The notes beneath the pieces are model-generated. The model was given only the letters and a program-made list of their open reading frames with translations. It made no database searches and had not been told where the DNA came from. Shown here one piece after another: positions 32,865-43,352 of a stretch of 64,000 bases of DNA. Source of the DNA: Macrolepiota albuminosa (taxonomy: Eukaryota > Basidiomycota > Agaricomycetes > Agaricales > Agaricaceae). Positions within the stretch are counted from its first letter, which is position 1, and each line of letters opens with the position of its first letter. Where the stretch lies: NCBI GenBank assembly GCA_027475525.1, contig JAMWFC010000129.1, forward strand, positions 78,069 to 142,068. Reading direction: 5' to 3'. The position numbers were made by a program, and so were the translations under genes.

Positions 32865-33698
32865 GATGTCGACCAGTATTTAGAAGGAAAGGAGACATCT
32901 GAGTGGCAGCATGTACACGGTTGTTGTACTGGAACTCTGCCTCTGGTAATAGGTCATCCCAGTCATCCTGTCGTTCATTGCAGAAGAGCCGAAGATACTG
33001 TTCTAGCTCCTGGTTGACACACTCAGTCTGGCCATCAGATTGGGGGTGGTAGGCTGTGGAAGTGTGGAGTTTGACATGGAGGAGGCGATACAGTTCTCTA
33101 GTAAACTCTGCCACAAACTGAGGTCCACGGTCCAAGACATAAGTATCTGACAACCCATGAAGCTTCCAGACATGCTTCCGGTACAGATTGGCAGCACCCA
33201 TGGCTGAGCAAGTAGTGTGTGTTGGAATAAAATGAGCACGCTTGCCACAGAGATCCACTACCACCATGATCGCATCATATCTATGAGAATCAGGTAACTC
33301 AACAATGAAGTCTACCAAGGCCACACTCCAACGCTCAGCTGGGATAGGCAATGAATGAAGTTGTCTCATAGGAGGCTGACGACGAGGCTTAGTCCAAAGG
33401 CAAAGATCGCAGGTAGAGGTGTAAGAGCCAATATACCGTGACATTTGAGGCCACCAGTAATTCCGTGAGACCAGCTCCAGTGTCTTCCATCTGCCAGGAT
33501 GTCCTGCAACTCGAGAGTCATGATGCTGCTCTACAATCCGCCTCCAGAGGTCTGGCAGGTTGGGAACATAAATGCATCCCCGAAAGGTGAAAAGACCATT
33601 CTCCAGAGACCACTCGTCAGTGCGGACGGACTTCACTCCAGTTTTCTCTTGAGCATGCAAGGCCATGGCAGCCTTAGCTACCAGATCTTCTTGAGCGC

Positions 33699-34805
33699 TG
33701 ATGACGCCCAAATTGCACTAAGATGCACTATCACTAGTACAGCTACTTAGTCAATATAGCTTTTGGACGCGCTAAGTATGGGAGAGAGTCCCGGACAGGT
33801 CCCAGAGAACGCACAGTAGGCAAGAGGTTGGTGGTAAGGAAAAGGGGAGATTGGCGCTTATTTAAGGCCCAAAAATGCGGCAAGAGTATGCTAAAAATCA
33901 CCAATGAAAGGTGCTAAGAGGCGTGGGAAAGAGTCGCCAAGGAAAGGCGCTAAGGAGCGCAAGAGAGAGTCGCCAAGGAAAGGCGCTAAGGAGCACGAGA
34001 GAGAGTCGCCAAGGTAAGAGACACTGTAAAGAGGTCACTAAGAGGCGCTAAGTGTTAGCACCTAAAAAAGATGATAAAATGACGAGATTGCTTAGCAGAT
34101 CTAAGCACAAATGCCTTGCCATAGTTGCAAGGCACTAAGAGATTGCAGACAGAAAGGGTGAGAGAGAACTAAAGCAGAGTCCCCTTGCCAACACGGTCAA
34201 CAAAAGGTAGTCTGTTGCGTAGGGTGACTAAAATGTTGGGATACAATCCCTACTGCCAAATTGATTGTGTACTACTAACAAAAAGTAAGTATTTATATGT
34301 AAGTAAATGCCCTGAATTAAACTATATGGTGAAAAAGTCCACAATCATGCTGTCAGTCTGAGTCGGCAAGAAGCTAAGCGACGTCAGGTGCTAAGGTGAA
34401 ACTCCAAGCTGTCTGTCATAAAATACTTCATCATTCCTACTGCCACCGGCTAAGAGCATCATGGGTGCCAAGTGTCTGTGTCCGTGTATGGCCCTGAAGG
34501 GTGAGTGGCAAGGTGCGGCAAGGTGTCAAGAGGAGTGCTAAGAATAGATGGTGCCATAAAGAGTGGTCCTGGAGTAATTAGAGGCTCCAGCTGCGAGTTA
34601 TTAACATAAAAATATGCAAAAATTAGCCCCTGGAGTGCTAAGACGTGCCGCTCCTGGTGGTCCCAGTGTGCCAATGTGAGGTGCTTGTGTTGGCGCTATC
34701 CGTGGTCATCTATAATGGGAGCTCATCAGCGCGGTGGTCCCAGTGTGCCAATGTGAGGTGCTTGTGTTGGCGCTATCCGTGGTCATCTATAATGGGAGCT
34801 CATCA
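33699..34805. repeat. L2: 1.0-kb LTR-like insertion in Gy-D, target GCGC
   Basis: It begins TGATGACGCCC and ends GCTCATCA, so the termini are inverted (TGATGA/TCATCA) and also fit TG...CA. GCGC flanks both sides (33695-33698, 34806-34809), and removing the insert joins the Gy-D pol frame (N-Q-E-G-A, then Q-E-D-L-V). Without the 77-bp duplication at 34656-34809 it is about 1030 bp, like the L3 LTR, and it shares the first ten bases with L3. It has no long ORF. It contains runs of related short units around GCGCTAAG (33900-34050). It could be a solo LTR with an atypical 4-bp duplication or a small TIR element. Confidence 0.7.
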
Positions 34806-35025
34806 GCGCCCTCCTGGTTACCTCGTCGGATGTCTTGAAGGATGCTCACTTCTTCTCCCTGGCCAACCACACCTTCTAGAGCACGGATAGCAAATAGTTC
34901 TGGCTTTAGGAGTACAATATTGTCATTGTCACTAGCTCCTGAACCATGCCTTCTAGAGCACGGATAGCAAATAGTTCTGGCTTTAGGAGTACAATATTGT
35001 CATTGTCACTAGCTCCTGAACCATG
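34656..35025. repeat. Two 77-bp direct duplications (34656-34809 and 34872-35025)
   Basis: Each pair is identical (34656-34732/34733-34809 and 34872-34948/34949-35025). They are unrelated in sequence to each other but have the same period. Confidence 0.9.
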
Positions 35026-36720
35026 GTCTGCTCGTCTAGAAAGCGCATCTGGCTTACCCATGCTCCATCCAGGTTTGTGATGCAGAGAGAAGTCGAAGTT
35101 GGCCAGATACAAGGACCATCGAGCCTGTCGGCGGTTAAGTTTCTTGGCCGTCCAAAAGTACTCTAAGTTCTTGTGATCAGTCCACACCTCAAATTTATGC
35201 CTGGCACCCTCAAGGAAATGTTGCCACTCCTCAAATGACCGAATGATAGCTAGCATCTCCTTGTCATGGATCTCATAATTTCGCTCCACAGCATTGAGAC
35301 TCTTGGAGTAGAAAGCCACAGGATGCCACTTACCATCCTCCCTTGACTGTTGAGAGAGAATAGCCCCAGTAGCAAAATCTGAGCTATCAGCTTCGACACA
35401 GAAGGGAGAGTCATCATCTGGGAATATAAGGACAGGCTTTGAAGTGACTGCCTGTTTGAGGGCGTCAAAGGCTGTCTGCTGTGCTGCATCCCAGTGCCAA
35501 GGAGTGTCCTTAGTGGTGAGATCGAAGAGGGGCTGGGCATGGTGTGAGAAATCCTGAATAAACCTCCGGTAGAAGTTGGTGAAACCCAGGAAGGCCTGAA
35601 CCTCCTTCTTGTTCTTAGGCTCTGGCTACTCCGCTACACCAGCCACCTTGACTGGGTCCATCTCAGCCATTCCATGAGAGATGATCAGTCCAAGATATTC
35701 AACTTTAGTCTGCTCAAACTCGCACTTCTCTGGCTTAAGATAGAGCTGGTGCTGGTGAAGACGTTCCAGTACGATGCGCATAATCCGACGATGCTCCTCT
35801 AGAGTCTTGGTATAGATGAAAATATTGTCAAGGTATACGCACACAACACCTTCCGCTATGAGGTCTCGAAAAATGTCATTCATCATGGTCTGGAAGGTGG
35901 CAGGGCTATTAGTGAGGCCAAAGAACATTACTAGAGGTTCAAAGAGTCCACGATTTGTTCGGAATGCTCCCTTCCACTCATCTCCTTCTTTGATGCGCAC
36001 ATTGTTATAGCCCCAGCGGACATCCAACTTGGTAAAGTAGCATGCACCTCGGAGGTTGTTGACAAGCTCTGAAATGAGTAGTAAGGGGTAGCGATTCTTC
36101 ATAGTCATCGCATTCAAGACTCGATAGTCCTAAACCAGACGTAGAGATCCATCCTTCTTCTTAATGAAGAAGACTGAAGAGGCCATCGGAGACTTTGAGG
36201 GATGGATGCGACCAGAGTCTAAATTCTCCTGCAAAAAGGCATCATGCTCATCCTGTTCTCTGGGAGAGAGTGGGTAGACCTTGCAGCTAGAGGGCTCAGT
36301 GTCGGGCGTAAGCTCAATTGCATGGTCCCACTGCTTACGCTCTGGCAGGGAGTCAAATGATGCCTTAGAGAAAACATCCTCAAAGTCTTGCAGATGATGA
36401 GGAACTGCATCTCGGAACGACTTAGGAGCAGAGTTGGCAGCAAATGCCTGAGCTAGCCGCTGGGAGGTAGTTTGGCTAGCTCTAATCTCTGCTACAGTTG
36501 GTGGAGGTCGTAACGTAGTTGCATAAATCCTATCACCTGTCTCGATAGCCTCATCTGGAGACTCTGTGTCAGGAGCGCACCCAAATTTACCCTCGCGTCC
36601 ATCTTCCATCTGGGCTTCACTCGCTACACCTTGAATGTCCTCATAGAGGGCCTCTTTATAAGGGAATGCCAAGGGAGGAGGATCCAGTAGGTTGAGGTCT
36701 GCAAAGAGGTGTCCAACTCA
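34810..36720 (-). pseudogene. pol: Gy-D RT and RNase H
   Basis: 36672-36130 holds the pre-RT region and F-F-I-K-K-K-D-G-S-L-R, followed by a stop at the usual Gln of L-V-Q-D-Y-R. 36117-35626 is the RT palm with T-K-L-D-V-R-W-G-Y, but the active-site box reads Y-L-D-N, where Y-L-D-D is expected: the second Asp is Asn (GAC to AAC). A stop then replaces a usual Trp (W-P-E-P-K), and 35540-34906 encodes the connection and RNase H (F-C-V-E-A-D-S-S-D, D-K-E-M-L-A-I-I, W-T-D-H-K-N-L-E, D-A-L-S-R-R). The three point lesions are all C:G to T:A. The element is therefore structurally young yet catalytically dead here. Confidence 0.9.
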
Positions 36721-36844
36721 GCAAGCCTGGATAGCAGCACGCTCACGGACTGACTCTCTGTGCTCCTCTCTAACTTCCTTGGCACATGTGGAACACCATC
36801 GAGGGCAGCGGCTCATGCTCACCTTACCCTTAGCCTAGTCAATC

Positions 36845-37499
36845 TCAGGATTGTGATCACGCAGCCAGGAGAACCCAAGTATCATGTCCTGCTTTTCTAG
36901 GCTGGTAACCGCAAAGACTGCATGCTCCAAATGAGTCTGATAACAAAGGACTAAATCCACCACTGAGCGGATGGATCCAGCTTCATTGAGCGTACCATCA
37001 ATGTTATAGACTGGAATAGGGTGAGAGAGGGGACCACCACTGAGCGGATGGATCCAGCTTCATTGAGCGTACCATCAATGTTATAGACTGGAATAGGGTG
37101 AGAGAGGGGATGGGTAGTGAGCTGGTGTTGTTCCACATAATGGGTGTCTAGGAAGAGTCCAGTAGCGCCACTGTCCAAGAGAGCTATGACGCTTTGAGTC
37201 TGCTGAGTGTCAGTTGTCTCAATCTCCACATTCAGACGCAGAGAGTTGGGAGAGGGAGTAGAGGCAACAACATAGCAATGAGGAAGGCGTCGTTCCCAAG
37301 CTGAGACACGTGGTTGTCGGACAGGGGAAGGAGGAGAGGAGGTCTTAGCTGAGGCTTGGACCAAGGGGGTATTTTGTACGTTGGAGGGGGTGCTTACAGT
37401 TTCAGTCAGAGAATCAGGAACAGGGAGCGATACATTAGAAGACTCTACTGATTGACATGTAAACTGATTAGCACCAGGCAGCGGAGGCGTACAACTCAT
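36845..37499 (-). pseudogene. Gy-D protease
   Basis: The frame 37499-36951 carries L-L-D-S-G-A-T-G-L-F at about residue 108, the D-S/T-G active site of retropepsins, intact. The reading then continues past a 77-bp duplication (36957-37110) into I-L-G-F-S-W-L near 36870, the second conserved protease motif. Confidence 0.85.
36957..37110. repeat. 77-bp direct duplication in protease
   Basis: 36957-37033 equals 37034-37110. Confidence 0.9.
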
Positions 37500-37507
37500 C
37501 CGTCGCT

Positions 37508-38927
37508 CTATTGAAAACCCTTCCCTGCAGAACCAAAGGACACATCCGATGGTTCTGCTACAGCTTCCACAGGACCCAAGGACTCCTCCAAAGGTTCTGC
37601 TTCAGTCTGTACATCTGGGGAGGGGTTTCCTCGAACGTCTTGGGCAGCAAGGAGCTGGAGAAGGAGCTCCTCCTGCTCTAAAGCTGAGAGATAGCACACC
37701 TCTAACCCCTGGGAACAATACTGAGCAAAGTGACCAGGCTTTCCACAGCGACGGCAGAGGAGAGGAAGGGAGGAACGTTGATGAGAGGCATCAACATCCA
37801 TGGGTACTCCAAAAGGAAGAGGACATGCCGCAGGTACCTGAGCTGGGGGTGGAGCACGAAATGGAAGGGAGGGCTGGATGGGATGACGAGCAGAAAACAA
37901 TGCCTGTGAGGTGGAGTGAGGGGCAGTTCCACGGTGGAGCTCATGTCGTAACTCCATGAGCTGCCACTAATCACGTGCTACCTGATACCAGGTCTCAATA
38001 CTTGTGTCATCAGGTTGTCCCTCAGCCATGCTGTCGATCCGGTCCATGAGAGAGGGAAGGAGGCCATCTCGGAAGGTGAGACAGAGCTGAAGACCATCCG
38101 GATAACAGGCCTGTTCAGCAAGAGCTCTGAAGGAGTCGATGTACTCATCTAGGGTCCGCTTCCCCTGCCCATATCGATGAGGATCTTGGAGAGTGAGGGC
38201 TGCCACCTTAGCAGGGTCCAAGGGGAAGAACTCTGTCCAAAACTCCTTCTCAAATGAGGATCTTGGAGAGTGAGGGCTGCCACCTTAGCAGGGTCCAAGG
38301 GGAAGAACTCTGTCCAAAACTCCTTCTCAAACTAATCCCAACTTCCAAAACTCTCCACTCCTCCAGGGTGTCAAAAGACTCATAGCGCGTATGTTAAAGC
38401 TCGCCCAGACTTCATGTAAGAAAGAACCCAAGCGATCTTGAGAGCATCAAAGGGAAAAGCCTCATCACTGAGCTGAATATAGGTGATGCAGGACTGCAGG
38501 AAACGCTCGCCTATCGCTCAGTCATCATTGAATGCGTCTGGGAGTGCTGAGCGAGGAAGATTGGCATGAACTGGAGGGGAGGCCCCAAAGCGAGGGACTG
38601 GGGGTGTGCCAGCCCTAACTGGAGGTGCCTGGAGAGGGGTAGGAGTGAGAGGGAGGCGCTCTAAGAGGGCCTGAAGAGGGGTGTGCCAGCCCTAACTGGA
38701 GGTGCCTGGAGAGGGGTAGGAGTGAGAGGGAGGCGCTCTAAGAGGGCCTGAAGAGAATGGGAGATGGTGTCTGTGGCCTGACATAATCCAGCAAGTTCAG
38801 TAGTGTGGAGGGTGAGGGAAGCTTGAGTAGTCTGCACCTGAGTCTCCAGAGCAAGCAAGCGACCCCAGGCATCATCCTGAGGGGCAGAAGTATCCAGGAG
38901 AGTATCTGAGGGGGCTGGTTGGGTCAT
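37508..38927 (-). pseudogene. gag: Gy-D gag
   Basis: The ATG at 38927 opens a coiled-coil-like N-terminus (L-A-L-E-T-Q-V-Q-T). The capsid domain lies at about 38560-37970 (W-x-x-F-x-x-E-F-W, Y-G-Q-G-K-R-T-L-D-E-Y-I), and a zinc knuckle C-x2-C-x4-H-x4-C (C-R-R-C-G-K-P-G-H-F-A-Q-Y-C) at about 37765-37725. Breaks come from two 77-bp duplications (38177-38330, 38601-38757) and a few stops (about 38395, 37967). The frame at 37957-37508 is open to its stop. Confidence 0.85.
38177..38757. repeat. Two 77-bp direct duplications (38177-38330, 38601-38757) in gag
   Basis: 38177-38253 repeats at 38254-38330, and 38601-38677 repeats at 38678-38754, each with a chance extension of one or two bases. Both shift the gag frame. 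Confidence 0.9.
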
Positions 38928-39028
38928 AGAAGCAACAGAGGGGCAGGGAGTAATCCAGTGGGAGAGGGACCTAAAAGGGCAAGAGAGGGCTCAAACAGGC
39001 TGAAGGGGGCTCTCAGACTAAAATGTAG

Positions 39029-39039
39029 AGACTTGTTCT
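39029..39039 (-). other. Primer binding site of Gy-D, self-priming type
   Basis: On the sense strand AGAACAAGTCT lies two bases inside the 5' LTR end. Its reverse complement AGACTTGTTCT occurs in the sense LTR at 39176-39166. The pairing of 11 bases is what Tf1-type self-primed elements need, and Gy-D, like them, is a chromovirus. Confidence 0.6.
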
Positions 39040-39041
39040 GC

Positions 39042-39617
39042 TGTAAGGGCGACCTCTAGAGGCTGTGGCTTAGTCACACAGCTGGCAGAGGGAGATCCAA
39101 AGTGTATTAGAATATATACTGACAATATCAAGGTAGCTACTCACCTGGCAGAGGGAGATCCAAAGAGAACAAGTCTAGGGATTCCCTATGCCAGATTGGA
39201 CGCTTCTGGGGCCTCTGAAGCCTGGCAGAGGGAGATCCAAAGAGAACAAGTCTAGGGATTCCCTATGCCAGATTGGACGCTTCTGGGGCCTCTGAAGCAT
39301 GGGAAACAACTGTACAGTACAATAAAACCTTAAAAACTCGAAAATTGCCTACACAAACACTTGTACAAATAAGGGGCAAACTCTGGCAAACTCTGGCTTA
39401 TATAAGCAGTCTGAAAGCGGTGCTGAGTGGGCCCACACTTGTCTGAATGGTGGCTAAAGAACCAGAGCATCTCAAGGGCTGAGAGTAGTACTAACAGATA
39501 GTGTTGAAAGAATAGAAACAGTAAAATGAAATAATGTCAGAAGAAATAAGAGAATGAATGGAAGGAGAGTGAAGAGATAAGGAGTGAGAAAAGGAAGAAA
39601 TGAGGAGTCCCCTGACA
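39042..39617 (-). repeat. Gy-D 5' LTR with 77-bp duplication
   Basis: The LTR is 576 bp. 39144-39220 is repeated at 39221-39297, and subtracting 77 gives 499, exactly the length of the other LTR. The sense strand has TATATAAG near 39400. Confidence 0.92.
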
Positions 39618-42600
39618 GTCGTGGAATATGGGTACCGAATTCATCTATCCCATGGGAAGTGTAACCAGTTGTAGCGCCCTGAATGGCATTTGGAATGTCG
39701 TCAAGTCGTGAGAGGAAGAGTGAATTAAGCACTCATCATAGCCAACGTACAGATCCAGGGTAGCACCACATATCCATCCCGCAAAAGATTCAGCAATATG
39801 ATCGGGAAATGGCAGTACCCCTGAATGACAAATTGTGACTTTGTTTAGCAGCTCCAGACTGTGGACAATATGTAGCTTCCCATTTTTCTTTAGCACACAA
39901 AACTATCTTGATTGGTAGGCCAAATTGGAAGGCTTGTATACTCCTGCCGCTATCCTGGAACAAATAATTTGGCAAACTTCAGCTTTAATGCTCGGTGGTA
40001 TAGGTAGGTTATGCTCAGTTCAAGGTACGTGAGGTATCATTGGTATAACCACTGGTGGGAAGAAGTCAGTTCTGAGTTTACTGCATTCTGAATCCTCCCA
40101 AGCAAACGCTTCGTTTTGTTTTCATATAATGTTGACTAATACATTTAGTTCTGCCATCAATAGAAAGCCTGTATCATGGGCGCTAAGGAATAGCACCCGT
40201 TGTTCTTCTGTAAATTGTCCTGTAGGCTCGAAGGGTAACAGATTCAGATTAAGTTCAGGAAGGGTCGCTAATAGGTCACCAATGATCTTTCTCTCAATGC
40301 AAAATTCCTCAGGTACAACGCTTGCTACTGGTTTCATTTTAAGCGCTACTAGCTTGTACTTCTTTTTAACCTGAACCTCTTTGTGCTTAGAGGTACTGTT
40401 GTTAGCAAATGTATTATAAATGGAACTTTGGTTTCTAGCAAAACCGGATATCAAAGGTTCTTTAGAATCAGGAGTAGAAACAAAATAAGTATCTGTCAAA
40501 AGATTTTTAGTAATATCGGACATGGTGAGGTATAAGTAGGATAAAGCTTTGCTAGTAAGCGACATAGAAGTGTTCAAAATTTCATAGGCTAAAGGAGTAT
40601 GTGATATAAGAGTTACTTGCCCAGTCCGATGATTATAGTCCAAGACAAGCGCTTCATCTCTATGATCCTCATCACTCATCTCCTTGATGGTGCTGGAAAA
40701 CACTCGCAAGGCTTGTTGCTAATGTAAGATCACTTTCTCGGTCCTGGCTTCTGGAACCTCCCTCAGAAAAATGTCAGTACCGTTCTTCTGACCCCAAAGT
40801 TAGAGTCGCTAATAGTTAGCGTCATTTTGTCTTCAGATGTTGTCTTGACCACTGATCAAGCTAACGCATCAAAGGGCCTCTCTAATAGTAAGTTATATGT
40901 GGGTGATCTCAGTATGTGAATTTGCAAATAGAATATAAGGTCGCCAATAGCACATGGCACATTCCGGGCTATTCCCAAGAATTGATCAATCGTGCTGTTA
41001 GCGCTCTGCATGTTAAGAATGATCGTGGGGTCATAAATAATGCCCAGTTCATTAGCAACATTGGCAGCCATTGAAATAATTTGTAATCTGCTGTCTACGA
41101 TAGACTCTATTTTGCTTTTTCCATCAACTGTCAGCATAATTGAGTGAATCGTGTGAGTCTTGGGCTACAGTCAGGATGGCAGGATCATTGCTAGATCTTA
41201 GCAATTTGAGGTAAGTTTCAACTGGGTCAATGTACGTTGCTTCTTTGAGTGGTGCGGCCTCTTTCTTGATTTCCAGTGCTACTGTCTCTGTTATGTATGC
41301 AAATCCAGGCAGCGTGTTATTACATTTATCCACTGCCATTACATTGCTGGCTATATTTTGTCAAGGAATAACCGCAGTACACATCTGGTTCCTGACATCT
41401 GGCGCCACGCTGCATAACTCTTCTACCAATAGCGTAACCTGACTTTGCATGATGCAATCAAAAACTACCTTAGACTTTTCCAGATTGTATATAGGCACTG
41501 TGGGTCGATATCTCCCCATAGGTTTATCTGGCGCTCCAAAGTTGTGATTAAGAAGTGGGGCGTAGTTGCCCCCAAGGCCAGCATAAGGATGCAGCGGCAG
41601 CTTTGTAACGGCTGGCACCTTAGTTGCTTTAGGTATGTTGTTGTTAGCGCTAGAAGTTGAGGCTTTTGCTGGGGCAGGGCCTGTCATCGCATCTGATGGT
41701 CTATAATCTTTTAAAGGCTGCTTGCCCTTTTTGATCTCTACCCCATCGAAGACCTAATTCTTTAGTGACTTCAGCTCCTTCTCTAGTGTCTCAATTCTCT
41801 CTTTGCGGGACAGCGTAGGTTGGTCACTGATAGCATTTAGCTGGAGTACTTTGTAAATTAGCGCTTGTTGAGGAGTTGCTTCTGCTTCTGTTGTTGCCAT
41901 GCTATTCAAGTTGCCTGTCGCTAAGTTCCCAGGATTTCGATGATGCCACTCATCAATGCATCCCTGGAACGTCTTATGCTCGGGATAAAGGGGAATATTA
42001 GCACCCAAAGGTAAGACTAGTTTTCCATCCATCCCACAGCATGCTTTCCCTTGTCGCAAATACTGTTCAAGGATAGCACATTGACCCCTGGTCATGGTAT
42101 GTCCTGCCTCACCACAGAAATGGCAAAGTCCCATCTGTACATTGTTTCTAGGCACCAAGAGACTAGTCAAGATCAAGGTCTCCAGTTTATTCATGACATT
42201 AGCGACTGCATTGTTAACGGCATTTTCCAAATCCTCCTTCTTGACGTATCCATTGCGGTCATTAGCGGCACTAGGTGCTGGCAGCTCTAATTTGGGTGCC
42301 ATTCCTCCATGGTCCACACCAGGTCGCTGTAAAGGTATATCTGTATCTGTGCCCTTTAATACCTACTTTCCTGCCTCAAAGACCTTTTTTATATTGTAGG
42401 GTTCCTCAGGGTGATGGTCATGCATAATGATCTCCAAGCATCACGCAATCTTAGTCCATAACAAGGTCGGGAATCCTTGTTGAAACAACCGGCACTCCTC
42501 GTTCCTGTATAACTTCCCATTTTGGACCAGCCATCTTGCTATCCGCTAGAAATCACGATAATAAGTTGATAACGCTCCTAGAGTATAGATTCCTGCCGCA

Positions 42601-43103
42601 AAAGTGTCCTGTACTAGCTTCTGGATTTCCATTACCATATAACGTGTAGCTTCTTCAGTGCCAGGATATAAATGAATGATAGCCTTTTTCCATTCATTAT
42701 AGGTAAAAGGCCTTGGCACTGCATCACTGGTAAGTCCTTGGAACTCCTTCAAACCTGTCCATGATTCAGCTGTATTGTATGAGACGTATCTGGCAGCGTA
42801 TTTCTTCATCTGTGTATTGTTGGTCATGCGACAGTCACGTAGCAAATACTCCAACTCTTTGAAATACTGTGTTAGTTCACAGAGCTTTGTTTCATCCCAT
42901 TTTGGCGATGAGAAGTGGTTTCTGGATGGCATGCGCTGATTATTTGGCTGATCCATACTGGTAGGTGTGTTTGTCGAAGTAGGAAAGGTGGTGGTGCTCG
43001 TGTTACTTAGCGTCGATATCGTAGGTACAGGCTCAGTTAGCTCTGAGTCACTAGGTTCTGGCAATAATAACTTAGATAACTCTTCTAGAGGAGTAAGCGG
43101 TGT
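39618..43103 (-). pseudogene. gag-pol: Gy-C copy 2 gag, protease, RT (5' part)
   Basis: 43103-42430 encodes gag capsid (F-T-Y-N-E-W-K-K-A-I) and 42317-41754 the zinc knuckle (C-H-F-C-G-E-A-G-H) and coiled coil. 41687-40790 is the protease region with D-S-R at the catalytic site, as in copy 1. 40709-40122 is the linker, and 39975-39618 the first RT blocks (L-K-K-N-G-K-L-H-I-V-H-S-L, V-G-Y-D-E). The frame is broken by scattered stops that fit transitions. At 39622 the RT is cut by Gy-D and resumes at 31311. It is about 85-90% alike to copy 1. Confidence 0.82.
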
Positions 43104-43352
43104 ATGATTTTTGCCTGCTAAGTACTCAAATGGTCAGGAAAAAGGGAAAAAGAGAAAAAGCTTTCAGCTAGGCTGTCTGGGGTGGCCTCAAGCTCCTGGT
43201 CCAAAGTCTGTCTTGATAGCACGCCTAGTAAGTGTGGTGAATCAGTAGTGCTTGGTTTAAACGCGCTCTCCAACAGGAGGCGGCACTGTTGCTGGGCTCG
43301 AGTTTCTGGCAAAATTCTGTCTCAGAAGAACTCCTCACGGTGGGCTCCAAAA

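Larger units (their letters stand above)
31825..33698 (-). pseudogene. pol: Gy-D integrase and chromodomain
   Basis: 33698-32865 encodes the integrase: H-x-G zinc finger (V-A-G-H-P-G-R-W-K-T), C-x2-C, then V-D-F-I-V-E-L-P, D-R-G-P-Q-F and T-D-G-Q-T-E-x-V-N-Q-E-L-E, so the catalytic core is readable. After the solo LTR, 32582-32268 continues with the region before the L-K-L-P motif. A 77-bp duplication and a CGA-to-TGA type stop lie at about 32190. 32172-31825 holds L-H-P-V-F and the chromodomain (E-W-I-L-D-S, K-V-K-W-K-G-Y, I-S-W-E-P). In-element insertions disrupt it, but few point lesions are visible. Confidence 0.88.
31315..39617 (-). mobile_element. Gy-D: complete chromovirus nested in Gy-C copy 2
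   Basis: The LTRs are 499 bp (31315-31813) and 576 bp (39042-39617). The second holds a 77-bp duplication, and without it both are 499 bp. The target duplication is GTTGT at 31310-31314 and GTCGT at 39618-39622, one transition apart. The aligned empty site in Gy-C copy 1 (near 19010) has a single 5-bp unit. The sense order (minus) is LTR, PBS, gag with zinc knuckle, protease, RT, RNase H, integrase, chromodomain, LTR. It contains a solo copia LTR (32593-32864) and a 1.1-kb L2 insertion (33699-34805). Six further 77-bp duplications lie inside. Confidence 0.93.

Noticed and set aside
33880..34060. Regular GGCGCTAAGGAGC units looking like an array
   Set aside because: They are irregular in spacing and sequence and lie inside the L2 LTR-like insertion: a tandem repeat, not CRISPR.
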